From positions 20,470,484 to 20,534,483 of the forward strand of contig CM055066.1 in NCBI GenBank assembly GCA_029204045.2: DNA of 64,000 nucleotides. Direction: 5' to 3'. Position 1 is the first letter of the stretch. Each line of letters starts with the position of its first letter. This DNA comes from Tillandsia leiboldiana. Lineage: Eukaryota > Streptophyta > Magnoliopsida > Poales > Bromeliaceae. The position numbers and the translations under genes were made by a program. This document shows positions 13,001 through 24,366 of the stretch, in pieces. The notes below the pieces were generated by a model, which had not been told where the DNA came from, made no database searches, and saw only the letters and a program-made list of their open reading frames with translations.

Positions 13001-14057
13001 AAATCCGAGCCGCCAAAAAATCCAAAACTTGACGGGTGTAATCCTCACTTCAAGGAGAAGAATTCATCTTCTCAACCTCCTTCGAGCAGAGGGCTCGAAG
13101 GGGTCGAAAACCTCCTCCCAAAAGCCCTCGGGTTGCTACTTAAGGGAAAACCAGAAAAATCTTTTCAGAAAATTACCTCTGTGTCCCGCCGAACAGGAAA
13201 CACCAAAACGGGCCGCTCACTGCGCGCCACGTGGCACCCCAAACAGCAAACACCAACCCGGCCAGCCCCAGCGCGACACGTGGCCTCACCATCCCGCGCG
13301 CCCTTGCCTCAGGAAGCACGCCCACATGCGCGCTGCCGCGCCCATGCCGTGCATGCAACCCGAGGTAACCACATCCTGCTCCGTGGACCGGGTCCACAAC
13401 ACCAGCAAATAAAAAGCCGCCACATGTCCCACTGTCGGTCCACCGTCCACCCAAAAAATTCCGTGAACCGCGCCGCCTGAACCACCCACTCAGAGGACGC
13501 CACGTGGCACCGCCCTGGTGCAGGCCCGCCGCGTGGACCGCGCACCTACCCGCGCCCATGCGCGCCTGCCCGCGCCACTCTGCGCCTGCCCACGGCCGCG
13601 CGCCGCCTGTCCGAGCCCGCGCCGCCGCCTTCCGCCGCTGCCCGCCGCCGCCGGCCGCCGCCGGCGATCGCCGATGTTACTGTTCCGGCCGGTGAACAGT
13701 AAAATTACTGTAGCAAGCCCGAAAAATACAAGTAAATAGCCCATCTTGACCGTTTTCGCGCGCTGATTCCAAATCCGGCGTCCATTTTGCCAGATTCCAA
13801 TCCTATAAATTGCCGGAGGCTCCCGAAAAGGTATTTTAAATCCGAATTTCGCGCTGAGCCTAAATTTGACGTCCATTCTGCGCGTAAACTCCTCTAAACA
13901 TCCGACGGGGTCCCCCGATTACCCACGTGATCCATTTTAAGCCCCGAGTCCAACGCTTGTATCCAAATTGGCGCACGAACACCGCTGACATGCCACGTAG
14001 GCTTCCAGAAGCTGCTGGTCACACTGTAGAAGCCCTGCAATTATCCGGGTCACCACA
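10082..14057 (-). repeat. 5' LTR of the 2670-14057 element
   Basis: The LTR is 3976 bp, collinear with 2670-6636 and differing by scattered substitutions and small indels. It ends at the second target duplication ACCAT (14058-14062). The GC-rich block with ACGTGGC cores lies at about 13200-13700. Confidence 0.9.
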
Positions 14058-14062
14058 ACCAT

Positions 14063-15487
14063 GCCTCTATCTAAATGCTCAATGGGTGATACCGATGAAA
14101 AGATATGCAATCACTCGCACACGAGGTGCTCAATCGACCCAATCGAGTTGACTGCCACATCTGGTCCAGTCAAGCCTGCGCCTCCCTAGTGTATCAACGT
14201 AGGGTGTCCAAATGGACTAACTCGCTAACCAGCAGTGGCACATGCAGGCTATAGTTGAAATCCACGCTCTCTCTCAGAACGGATAGACTCAAGATCCCCA
14301 GGCATCTCGCACAACAGTCGAAGTACTCACAACGACCTGGGACCACCGTCAACCCAAATGGTTCCCAACAACACTAGCACTGGTCTAATCACAGCTACCG
14401 GACTCCACTCAGCCCCCTGGAACGAGTGCAACAATAAAAGTATCTGCCTGAAATAAACCCAATCAAACGAACCAGTAAAAACTAGCACTGCCTGCTCTGC
14501 TGTCGAACTCAAGAACTCAGTAGCGGGATCGGCATACATGGCTCAAATCCGCGGGATCGGCACACATGGCTCGCATCCCAATATAAGTAACAGACCGGCA
14601 CACATGGCTCGATCATAGGCCTAACTCCGGAGTGGCACTCGAGGGGAGCGAGCCACACAACTAAAGTATCTCTGTCACAAGTATCACGATATAGCAGGAT
14701 TGGATCACGACTCTGATTGAAGTGAGAAAATCCATCCACTACAGAAAACCTGATCCCCAATCTGATGCACAAGTACTCAATAAGTGGGAAACTCCATCCA
14801 CTAAAGGAAACCCGATCCCCAATCTGATGCACAAGTAAACATCCGGTCAACCGCCCAATATCCGCGATCGCCGCAATACCCCACAAGTCCACAATCTGGT
14901 ACAACAACCAACATCCAGTCAACCGCCCAATATCCGCGGTTGCCGCAACACCCCATAACCCACAATTAAGTCCAACCTGTCCCAGACTCAAAGTCTCGAC
15001 TACACTATCCCAAACCCCTGCTCGAACCCGAGCAACATGAATCACATGTCTGACTAAAAAGGAGAAAAGAAGCAAACATAGTTTCTCCTAAGTCAAGTCC
15101 CAACTTGATAGTGTAGCAGTAAAAGATGGCCTATCTAGATGTCCATACAAATATACATTTGTCCTCAAGGAAGATAAGAGAGTATATCAAATAGTAGCTC
15201 CACATAGGTATAACCAACATGCCAAAATCACTAATGAACTACACCTGTCCATAATCCACGATCCATAATAACTCCTCAGAGTAGTCCTGCACATAGATAT
15301 ATATCATCCTGTCCACTCGAATAATCAATCCTCATGAAAGGCTATGTGCTAACATGGCATGCTAATAAATCACTACTATAGTATATCAATCCCACATACA
15401 TAGGCCAATGATTAATCAAGCATGATCTCTATCTCATCTACAATCTGCTAGATCTCAAATCCACCAAAAACATGTACAATAATCAAG
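14063..15487 (-). repeat. Reversed LTR, right part (continues 2006-2669)
   Basis: This continues the older reversed LTR after the insertion. It includes three near-copies of GGATCGGCACACATGGCTCG between about 14525 and 14610 and the AGTGTAGCAGTAAAAGATGGCC block near 15110. It does not reach the expected terminus GGTCACCACA and breaks off at 15487 into forward-strand LTR sequence, so it is truncated. Confidence 0.7.
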
Positions 15488-15955
15488 TAGTTCTCACACT
15501 CGTTGTTGCTCCCCCCTTTTTTCCCTCCTTTGTTTAGGTTCTTCGCGGTGGTTGCGATGCCGACGGATCGTGGCAAGGGGGATCAGTGGCTAGATAGATC
15601 TCCTACCATCTCCGAGAGCTAGTGGTGGACCCAGTGTTGTATTACTCTTTCTGTTTTTAGTTTAGTTGTTCGGACTACTGTATATTTGGGTATGGCTTTA
15701 GCCAGCTGGTTGTATATTATATTTCTGAGAGATGGTTTTGTATATTTATACTCTGGGAGATGTGGATGTACTTATATTTTTATTTATACAGTTTTAGTCT
15801 GAGATGATTTTAGTTTACAGCTCTGTTTCTTTTGCTCTTTTATATACTTCTCTTATACTTGAGCAGGTTGTAGCGCTTCGTATACGTGGGAAATTCCGTG
15901 TGCACGGCGGATCTGTTGACGGGCCCGGATTCTGGTTTATCCCTGAGACATGGCA
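15488..15955 (+). repeat. Ty3/gypsy LTR 3' end, degenerate
   Basis: Forward-strand LTR tail starting in the AGTAGTTCTCACAC block and running to a mutated terminus near 15955 (GAGACATGGCA instead of GGGGCGTGACA). AGATTAAGA and a primer-site-like TGGTATCAAAGC at 15964-15975 follow, so this was the 5' LTR side of an old element. Confidence 0.7.
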
Positions 15956-17190
15956 GATTAAGATGGTATCAAAGCATAGGGATAGGTTAGTTTGGACTTA
16001 GGAAATCCTGGGCTTTTGGCAGACCCTAGGATGATAGGGCGTGAGAGACGTGATTTGTCGTGAAAGTCGGTGATTTGTTTTATTGGCTCTTCATGAGGTT
16101 GGAGAGGGATTGACATACCTTCCTTCTGTCGGGCAATTATGTTGGCTACAAATAACATAAAGCTACAGAAGTGAGGAGATGTCCTTGACTTTTGCTAGAT
16201 TGGGTCGAGCGTTGCGTGTATTCTGGCTCGGTGTTCTTTCCGCTTTGGTTGAGAATGGCTCCTAATCGACGTGTTCCTCTGCACTTCGCTCCGACACCCC
16301 TGCGGAGATTGGGCACCTCAGAGGGATTAGCCAGTACAGTGAGTTTTGGAGCCCTTGCACCACCTGTTGTGCCCCCTTTTTACCGACAACACCTCCTTCT
16401 AGCAGCGGAGCTCAAGGATCAGGCCGACCTTTGACCTTAGCTTGTTTTGTTGATTCGACCCGCCTAGATCTGTAGGGCATATTGCAGAGCCTTTGAAGGT
16501 GGAGGCTTGGATTGCGACTATGAAGAAGCTCTTCAGAGGCATCCTTGTTCAGGAGAACGAGAGGGTGCGCATGACTGTTCTCTACCTGGAAGGAAACGCT
16601 GACGCGTAGTGGCGGAGAGTCGAACCTATGTGCTTTTGTCACCGGGATGAGCTGGCGTTATAGATTGAGAATGGTGCGGTTGTCATGGGTGAGAGAACAC
16701 AGGCGCCCGGAAAGAGCTCAAAGGGAAAGCACCCAACTATTGAGGGCGGAGGACAGACCAGCGAGAGAAGACCGCTTAGGCTACCGCAATCCCAGTCTCA
16801 GAGTCGTGGTCATTCAGGACGGCGGAGGTCTGGTGGATCCCCGAGGTAGCAGTAGCAGCTACATCGGCAAAGACAGCAGTCGCAGAGCGGCCGAGTCTTT
16901 ACAGCGCAGGTTGAGGTTTCTTTTGCGGCCGATCACATAGCGGTAGTTGAGCATTCACATCACTGCACGGACTAGAGGAGGATGTTTACCACGTTTACAA
17001 GAGGTTCACATTTTTATCACGCTTCGCACGTGGAGGAGTATTATTGGTCTTGTCTTGTGCAGCGAGAGCCATGAATTATACCTGCAGACCTGTTGGTCTT
17101 GCAGCAGTTGCGATGTTTTGATGTGGTGCTCGGGATGGACTAGCTGGCGAGGTTACGAACATTCTACTCAATATGTTCACATTGCATCTT
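15956..17190 (+). pseudogene. Ty3/gypsy leader and gag remnant
   Basis: After the degenerate primer site comes a leader and then gag-like reading around ATG 16257 (MAPNRRVPLHFAPTP). Near 16484-16620 the frame EPLKVEAWIATMKKLFRGI ... VLYLEGNADA-stop-WRRV matches the retrotransposon gag core (W..ME..F......V..AT..LEG.A..WW), with a stop at the tryptophan codon. The rest to about 17190 is Arg/Ser/Gln-rich debris. The element ends where host gene exons begin. Confidence 0.65.
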
Positions 17191-17245
17191 CTCATTTGCA
17201 CAAATGCCTAATTATAGTACTTAAAAACGAAAATGTCAAACTTAC

Positions 17246-18040
17246 CTTTGTGAACAGATTGTGTACTCCTTGGAACCAGTTCTGAATTCACTAAAGGAGA
17301 TCTTCCTGTAGCTAGCTATGATAATCGAATTATTTTGAGCAATCTGTTCTACCATATGGAACGATGAAGTTAGATAGCCCAGCCTTATTTAGAAATTAAC
17401 TGTGATAAACTAAGACAAAAAGGCTTAGTCTATCGACCTTCTGATGCTGACTCTCATACTGAAGGCGTCGCTCACACTCATTTAAAATTTCAGGAGAATA
17501 TATCCTGCTAGAAGACGCTGTATATCTTTGAACATCATTGTGAGTTTCAAATGTTTGGTTTAGTGATCTCCCAGCATTGACTTCATTTGGATTCGCACAA
17601 GTCAAGTTAGGATTCTCTGCTGGTTCATGCAACCCATCTTTGGACTGAAAATACAGTAAATAAATAATCTCAGTCAAAAGTACTCGGAGCTATTGTTTGG
17701 CAATAGATGTTAGCAATTACAAATCTGATATTACCAAAATATTGTTGCAGTCACTTGTTACCCCAGTTCGACTATTTGAAGAGTCAAAAGGCGGATCTGA
17801 AACCTCGGTCTCTTTTCATAGGTAATTCAAGTTCATAGGTAATTCCAGAGCCTGCACTGGGTCAAAATTATATAAGGTAGCGAACTTGAAATAAAAAATG
17901 AGATCAAATGGCACAAATGAGGCTCGCAATTAAAAATACCATGCCACAAATTTTGCACTGTCATCTCCCAGAAATGCCTCCAGGTCATCGCAGGCTTGAT
18001 TTTTATATTTGCCATTGCAGACAAGCACTACAATGTACTC
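17246..18040 (-). pseudogene. Nab2/ZC3H14-like poly(A)-binding protein gene fragment (4 exons)
   Basis: Minus-strand exons with consensus borders: 17940-18040 (EYIVVLVCNGKYKNQACDDL then EAFLGDDSAKFVAW), 17735-17796, 17438-17644 and 17246-17315. Exons two to four join in phase 0; a short exon completing the Trp codon must lie between the first two. The first exon resembles the N-terminal PWI-like domain of Nab2/ZC3H14 (YI.VLV.N.K.Q.Q...DL..FLG....F..WL), which helps nuclear mRNA poly(A)-tail binding and export. The other exons are Ser/Asn-rich linker. The zinc-finger part is absent because retroelement sequence begins at about 17190. It may be a truncated gene or a captured fragment; the family call rests on one exon. 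Confidence 0.5.
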
Positions 18041-19548
18041 CTTGAATTAATAGGGGAAGCAAGAAAGAGATCAGTCTCAACAAAACAAAAATGTTCTGCA
18101 ATAACACTGGATATCATACAAACAACGCGTTACCAAATTTGTTCAGTGTAGCAGTGATTCAGTAAAGATTATATAGCACAAATATTTACTTAGGGTTTAG
18201 GGTTTATATGAGCCGGGCCTAATTTATATGAGCTAGGCCTAATTCAATACTAATAAATCATGACAATTTGCCATGTTAGACCACTGAGTTATTAAAATTT
18301 AAGTCTGGCTCAATAATGTTATATTTTTTGTAAAAAATAAAGCTACTTGAATAACTATCAATTTCTATCAGCCACTTGCCATTTGTTTCCACCAACTTTC
18401 CCAACAACCGCCCATTGTGTAATGGCTAAACAACTAAAATGAGCTAAAATACTATAGACATTCACAGGATGGATAACACCAGTGGACTAGACTGACGCTC
18501 ATACGACAATCAGGAGGCCGATTAAGACAGGCAAATAGTTCGTTTAGGTTTCAAAGAAATAGTTCACGTAGGTTATTTCATTGACTGACTAGTTTGAATG
18601 GCCATCAACAAAACTGCTTAGTGGGCGTCAGTTGCACCTCCACCCACCCCCCACCCCCCCAACTAAATCATTCTATTATGGATTATCTTATTGCAAGTCT
18701 GTTTTGCTGTTCAGCTAAGCGGGTTCTTGATGTGTTTAATAGGAGCTGCGAGGATCACTCACAGAGCTCAAAGAGTCGTCTCTATCACCAGTCGCTAGCA
18801 AATGGCCATGACCTCCTCTTTGTCCTAAACCCTCGACAGACCAGGTTTTGAAAGTAGACAAGCACTAGATATTGGATCATTTCTTTACTCCTATCAGTTA
18901 GAATGACTAGTCAGCTTTTGATCAAACACCAAGCAGTGACATATTTGCAGCACAATAGTGGGGGAGTCACTTTGTTTGGATTCGCGCTCGACCGTGGATT
19001 GCTCCACTCACTCTTCGTCTTCGAAATGACTCTAGTGCTATGGATCTTAAGCAAAGTAATTGTTCTTGCTTAATTTCCTCTGTATAGTGTTAAAAAGGAA
19101 CTCTTAACTTGTCATGCAACTTAATTGTTTTCTAATTTCAATAATATTCTTCAGTGTTGCACTTTGATTGTCTTATCCTACCTGAACATTTGCCCTATAC
19201 TAAATAGTCATAGTATCATATTGAGCTACTAATACTCATACTACAAATGGAGACAATAATATATTATATAAAATATATGGAGGTAGTCGCAATATAATGC
19301 AGATATTGCAGAGCGGGCAACTACAAAGAAGTTATTGAGCTAGAATTAAACACAATCAGCAATTCTATAGTTTAATAAAATCTTACAATTTGTTTATCAA
19401 CTACCAGGAATTAACAAGCTTCAATATTGTAAATGTGTTAAAATAAAACAAACATAACTACGTTTTTTCTACAAAACCTTAGTGAACGGAATAGGTACTC
19501 TTAATCATCTAGGCCCTTGATTTGTGGGTTCTATATGACACGCCAAGA
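18041..19548. other. Intergenic or intronic AT-rich stretch, no gene recognised
   Basis: No ORF here has recognisable domains; the 85-codon ORF at 18594-18851 shows a poly-Pro stretch and nothing familiar. If the Nab2-like fragment was once whole, its first exons should lie here, but I could not identify them. Small repeats such as TATATGAGC(C/T)(G/A)GGCCTAATT occur twice near 18205-18245. Confidence 0.5.
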
Positions 19549-19557
19549 GCCCAAATG
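19549..19557 (+). repeat. Left target-site duplication of the MULE
   Basis: GCCCAAATG here and ACCCAAATG at 29230-29238 flank the element: nine bases with one mismatch, the size typical of Mutator-like transposition. Confidence 0.8.
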
Positions 19558-19655
19558 GGACTTTTTTAAAAAATAACCCTGAAAATTTTTAAAATTAGCA
19601 AAATGATCCTTTGAAAAAAAAAATTGAAAAACTAACCCTGCTTTTGCCAGCAGGG
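19558..19655 (+). repeat. MULE-A left terminal inverted repeat
   Basis: GGACTTTTTTAAAAAATAAC begins the repeat, and AACTAACCCTGCTTTTGCCA lies near its inner end. The reverse complement of 29132-29229 follows the same course with scattered differences. Confidence 0.88.
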
Positions 19656-19676
19656 CGCCACGGAGGCGAGACCATC

Positions 19677-19955
19677 TGAAGGCGCTGAATGATTCAGCGC
19701 CTCAATGTATTTGCTGAAGATTCAGCGCCTTCACAAAAACCCTGTGAAGGCGCTGAATGATTCAGCACCTTCAGTACATATGCTGAAGGCGCTGATTCAT
19801 TCAGCGCCTTCTGCATATATACTGAAGGAGCTCAGGACTTAGCCAATTTTCGCAAAAATTGGCTAAGTCCTCAGATATAAGTGCTAAAGGCGCTGAACCA
19901 TTCAGCGCCTTTAACATAAACGTTAAAGGCACTGAACGGTTCAGCGCCTTTAACA
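19677..19955. repeat. Left array of GCGCTGAA...TTCAGCGC palindromes
   Basis: Six palindromic or near-palindromic units of the form AAGGCGCTGA-N-TTCAGCGCCTT are spaced 20-60 bp apart, joined by linkers such as GCATATATACTGAAG. A separate hairpin, TTAGCCAATTTTCGCAAAAATTGGCTAA-like, sits at 19838-19868. The same palindrome is repeated at the right end. Confidence 0.85.
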
Positions 19956-20149
19956 GCCTTCTTCTCCACTAAAACACCCCGCGCGGGCTACAGTGCCCTC
20001 ACTTTCTCTCTTCAATCCCGCAGAGTTCTCTCTTCTCTCCCCCTTTCCCGCACAGTGCCGAAGCAGGAGGAGATTGTCGTCGTCGCCGTCACCGTCGCCG
20101 AGAGGAAGCCCATAGTCGCCATCGCCGTCTCTCTCGCTCTCTAGATCTC

Positions 20150-20430
20150 TCACTGGGAGCCTCTCTCCCTCTCTATCCCCCCCCCCTCTCTCTCTCTTTC
20201 TCTCTCTCTCCCCCTCTCACTATGAGAGAGGGATCTCTCATAGTGAGATCGCTCACTGTGAGAGATCCTCTCACAGTGAGATCGCTCACTATGAGCGATC
20301 CCCTCACTGTGAGTCTCTCACAGTGAGGGATCTCTCACTGTGAGAGAGGTTTTACTGTGTCCGCGCGAGATCGCTCACTTTCGCCCTTAGCATTACCTTG
20401 CGAGATCTCACAGTGAGAGGTTTCACTGTC
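20150..20430. repeat. CTCACTGTGAG palindromic repeat array in MULE-A
   Basis: A pyrimidine-rich CTCTCT tract is followed by many copies of CTCAC(T/A)GTGAG or CTCACTATGAG joined by GATC-containing spacers (GAGATCGCTCACTGTGAGAG). The 11-base core is itself a palindrome. Longer versions of the array lie at 51170-51590 and 61490-61910. Confidence 0.85.
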
Positions 20431-20462
20431 GCTCTCTTACTATGAAGTTCAAATTAGTATTT

Positions 20463-21300
20463 TGAAGTGCTAATCAGTTGAAGGAAGATTTAGATGCGTT
20501 GGATCACGATGCTTGGCAGTGGGTCCATGATCTTGATAGATATAAAGAGTACTGGGCAAAGGCATTTGATGGAGGCCACCGGTTTGGATTGACAACTACA
20601 AATCTTTCTAAATCGTTAAATGGGGTACTTAAGGGCAGTCGTGGTTTGACTATCACGGCTTTTGTTGCGGCTATATTTTATAAGCTTAATAAATATTTTT
20701 TTGATCGCCGTGCTCACGGTGAAAGCATGACGGACGCGCTAACCCCTAAAATCAAAAGAATAATTACCGAAAGTATAGATACGGCGCGGGAAGTATAGAT
20801 ACGGAGCGGGGACATCAGGTTGTACGATTTGGACTAATACAATTTGATGTCAGTGCTGGAGATTTCGCCTTCAAAGTGATCGTGAATGGAACAAATGCAG
20901 AATGTTCATGTGGTGAATTTCATCTAACGGGAATACCTTGCTCGCATATCTTAGCAGTTTGTAGTACATCACATATGAGATTAGACTATCATATTTTTTG
21001 TTCAGTCTCGTATAGTACGGACTGCTATCGTGCGACGTACGCACCACATTTTCATCATGTTCCTGATAGACGGCACTGGCCACGACCCCAAGGTCCCCCG
21101 ATTATACCGCCTCCTATACGAAGGAAGAAAGGTCGTCCAAGATCTACACGTATTCGTAATATAATGGACGAGGAGGGTGGCCGACGAGGAACATGCTCCA
21201 TTTGTAAACAAGCAGGCCATTATAGAAGCACTTGTCCACAAAATATACAAAGTGTGCAACAAGGACGTCGGCGTATGACTTCCACAATTTTATTTATCTT
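20463..21300 (+). pseudogene. MULE transposase C-terminal remnant with SWIM finger and zinc knuckle
   Basis: The frame opens at about 20466 inside a deletion joint: GAAGTGCTAATCAG here, where the related copy at 51612-52750 has about 1.1 kb more, so both early catalytic aspartates are lost. Remaining parts are DAWQWVHDLDRYKEYWAKAF (C-terminal transposase helices), a SWIM zinc finger CSCGEFHLTGIPCSH (CxC...CxH) at about 20910-20948, and a CCHC knuckle CSICKQAGHYRSTC at about 21193-21234. A duplicated GAAGTATAGATACGG... near 20790 shifts the frame. It cannot transpose by itself. Confidence 0.8.
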
Positions 21301-21493
21301 GTCTTAATATTTGCTCTTTTTTAGCTATTATGTTACTAATATGTAGATTATATATTGCAGATGGCAGATCACAAGGATCCGTCGGTCCTATCAGAGCAGC
21401 ATCTCCATAGGTCAGCATTTATCAGGACTGAGGTAAAAGCTATAAAATTTCATTTGAAGTTTTATCGTAATACAAATAAGCTGAATTGGTGTA

Positions 21494-21498
21494 AAAGC
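21494..21498 (+). repeat. Target-site duplication AAAGC (left)
   Basis: AAAGC precedes the LTR start and recurs at 26432-26436. The uninterrupted sequence at 53735-53760 (GGTGTAAAAGCTACCTATAT) shows the empty site, confirming the insertion point. Confidence 0.93.
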
Positions 21499-21809
21499 TG
21501 TGGTGACCCTGGTTCCCATGCAACCTTTTTCCTGTGAATCCACTGTTGGAACACCTAGTGTTGGTGTATCTGGCCCATGGTGCATCAAAGGGATGCCACA
21601 GATGGACCCTGTGAGGTATCTTTAGCTGTGTTGGCTTTCGGCTGCATTTGCCGAAATTCTGAAGTGGAATTAGGCCAAACAGAGGGTGGAATTGGATTCA
21701 GCACGGAAAAACACTTGAAAACGGCTATTTGCTTGTTAAATTCTGAGTCCGGATGCCCACAAACGGACTCCCGGAAGTTTTTATTGAATTTCGATGCATG
21801 GGAGGGGCC

Positions 21810-22390
21810 GTGGACCGCCGGCTGCCACGTGGCGGCCCGTGATTGGCCGGTCCGCAGCGCTCGGTCCACAAAGCGCCGCGGCTGGGTACACGGGCCCGGC
21901 GCATGACACGTGGCGCCGCCTGATTGGCGGGCTTGTAGGGCGCGGTCTACAGAAATTGCGCGGCGGTGCATGGACCGGGGCGGGGGACACGTGGCATCCC
22001 CCGGTTGGTCGGTGCACGCGGCGCGGTCCACGGAACCTGAATTAGGGTGCGTGGACCGGGTGCACGGGACACGTGTCGTCACGCCATTCGCGGGCTCACG
22101 AGGCGCGGCGCACGGGGTCGCGGACGGGCGCCTCGGGGCGCGTGCGTGGCAGGCGGCCAGAGCGGCTCCCTGCTCGCACGTGTGACCGCGACAGTGGCAG
22201 GGACACGTGTCGCCCTGCCACTGGCGGGCGCCACCTACCCCCTTTGACCGGGTAGGTGCCACGCGGCGACAGCTCGCACGCCCCGCACAGCTGTTTGCTG
22301 TGCGGGACACGCGTCGGGCCCCGGGAGGGCCACGTGGCCGCTCCCGGCGCGCCCCGCACAGCTGTTTGCTGTGCGGGTGACGTGGCGGCA
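21810..22390 (+). promoter_or_regulatory. U3 tandem modules with ACGTG and CCAAT cores
   Basis: At least four degenerate modules of roughly 60-70 bp repeat the order CACGTGGC - (about 10-15 bp) - GATTGGC or GTTGGTC - CGCGGTCCAC (for example 21822-21860, 21907-21955, 21990-22035, 22063-22110). CACGTGGC is a G-box/ABRE core and ATTGG the CCAAT box. They lie 120-700 bp upstream of the TATA box, where LTR enhancers sit. The regulatory role is inferred. Confidence 0.6.
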
Positions 22391-22510
22391 CGAGGATTTT
22401 CCGGGCGGCTACAGTAATCCGCCTCTGCGCCCGGATTCAGGCGCCCGAAACTTCGGGTGCGCCCGAAAATTGGGACCTTTTGGGGATTTCTCCAAATGTT
22501 TTCTGTGAGC

Positions 22511-22520
22511 CTATAAATAG
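22511..22520 (+). promoter_or_regulatory. LTR TATA box
   Basis: CTATAAATAG followed by CCCGAGCTCCC lies at the end of the GC-rich U3 region. The solo LTR has CTACAAATAG at 33563-33572, a weakened version in the same context. The transcript should start about 30 bp downstream. Confidence 0.7.
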
Positions 22521-24366
22521 CCCGAGCTCCCTTCCTCTTCGTCTTTTTGGCATTTCCGAGCTTCAAACTAGCTGGAGTTCTTCACCAAAGTTGATCCTCA
22601 CGCAGTGTAGCTTCCATCTGCAGAGTTTGGGGATTTTTCGGGGCACGCTTTTTGAGATTCTCATTTTCTTGGCGCATCGCGACGTTCTTTCTTCGGTGCT
22701 TCTTCCGTCGCTCTTCGGTGCACGAGCTCTCCCGGCCTACTCCGACCATATTTTCGAGCGATTTCTTCGTCGTTGGATCCGCGACAGGTAAGGCTACGAT
22801 TTTGGTTTCTTCTACATTTTCTCGTTGCGCGTTTTTCGAGGTGATTTTCCGTGCTCACTGGGACCCATTTTTGTTGTGAGATTTTGTGAGGGCAGCACCT
22901 TGTTTTGAGGAGATCTCCGCGCACGAGTCTCGGCTCAAGACGGGCTTATAGACTTTTTTCATCTACTCGACGCGAGGATCATTGTGGTATTTTTCTTGGA
23001 ATTTTTTGGAGACCTTCCCGAAGGTATACATCTTCCTTTTTATCTGTGCAAGATTTTACAGTTGTGTGATTGTATGTTCTCGCGCGCCTGTACTATGGAA
23101 TTTATAACCTGGCCTACGGGGCTCCGTTTTGGGCGTGCAGGTACTTGTTTCGAAGCTATCGGCACGTAGATAACAGGGATATTTTATTTGGAATTTTTCG
23201 AGCACAATCAGCAGGTGAAATAATCGCATCTTTGCGGCTGAAATTTCAGCATTGTATTTCTTGGCAGATTTTGGGATCTAAGTGTAATTGTAGCCCTGTG
23301 TTGTACCCAGGAGGGTTTGTGGACAGTGCTGGACCTGTTAGGCTTGGAGTTATTATTTCCTTGGTATTCTCTACTGTGGGACCCTGGACAGATCGACTTT
23401 ACAGGTGGGTGGCCTAGTCTACAAGATCTGCGAGCTGTGCATTAATTCTATCTATATAGGAACTTACATGCTGTAGATGTTTTTGGTATAGTATGCTAGA
23501 ATATAGGAATTGATGTTCCTGATGTATTTAGCTATTCATGTGTTATATTGTTTCCTACAACTTGTTAATTTATTGCTATCTTGGGATTTGACCTAGCACC
23601 CCCGCCATATGCAGCATGTTCAGCCAGACTGTAGAGAAACTTCAACTTGGGCTAGGTTTTTATTGCTCTAGACATTCCCACATCGCTACTCTTTATATCA
23701 TTCTGGACTTAGCTTTTCCTCGCCCGTGTAGTGGGCCGAGAGGTCGGGTTGTTGTGGGATGTTTTTACACTTGTGTCTGGGGACCGAGTGGAGTCTGATA
23801 GCAGTCTGTAGATCAGGGTTCTTGGGAGCCATCAGAGTGACAGTGGGTCTTGGCTGTGTAGTTTTCCAGCCTGTGAGAGAGACAGTGTTCTTGGTTACTG
23901 TCGATCTTGTTGATCGAGGATTTGGATTTTAGCCTGCAGGAGACACATTTGAGCTTGACAGAGATGCGCGTATACTTTCCTCGTTGGGGTCGCGCCCCTC
24001 GAGTGCCACTCCGGAGTTGGGCTTGTTACTCGCTATCGCGACTTGTCGACGCAGTCCCTCTGGCTGGGCCAGTTAGTGGCAGTCACGGACGCCCTACGTA
24101 AGTCCGGTCCTCCGTGGATGTAACGGCAGTAGGTAGGCACAGGTTTGACTGGACCCGATGTGGCAGTCAGTGTAGATTGGGTGATCTGAGTTGAGAGATA
24201 GTAGATGCACCATATTTCTTTCTGTTCCACCCCTTGAGCATCTAGATAGAGGCATAGTAGCTGTAGAGTTTATTTACTCGCTTTTCTTTCCTGCACTGCA
24301 TTCTGTTACTTTATGCCTCTAGTAGACTTAGTGGGCAGACCGTCGGGCTTGTTGGCGGCATCCACT

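Larger units (their letters stand above)
2670..14057 (-). mobile_element. Ty3/gypsy LTR retrotransposon, structurally complete, coding region decayed
   Basis: The element is 11388 bp and lies on the minus strand. The 3' LTR is 2670-6636 and the 5' LTR 10082-14057; both run TGTGGTGACC...GGGGCGTGACA. Five-base target duplications ACCAT flank it at 2665-2669 and 14058-14062. A tRNA-Met-type primer binding site follows the 5' LTR and a purine tract precedes the 3' LTR. The internal region of only 3445 bp holds eroded gag, reverse transcriptase and integrase-end remnants. The two LTRs look about 97% alike by eye (not computed), so the insertion is fairly young although its genes are not functional. 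It was probably moved in trans by a related autonomous element. Confidence 0.92.

Noticed and set aside
18594..18851. 85-codon plus-strand ORF
   Set aside because: Unrecognised composition, no splice or promoter context, and a poly-Pro stretch from a CCACCCCCC tract; not supportable as a gene.
21585..22391. 268-codon minus-strand ORF
   Set aside because: It is antisense to the GC-rich U3 of a Ty3/gypsy LTR; the apparent repeats (R.HVA, PR.TAR) mirror the tandem DNA modules.
22480..22791. LTR ORF ending RRWIRDR, similar to 33385-33843
   Set aside because: The similarity is explained by LTR homology; the reading frame shifts in the related LTR at 5454-5636, so there is no sign of protein-level conservation.
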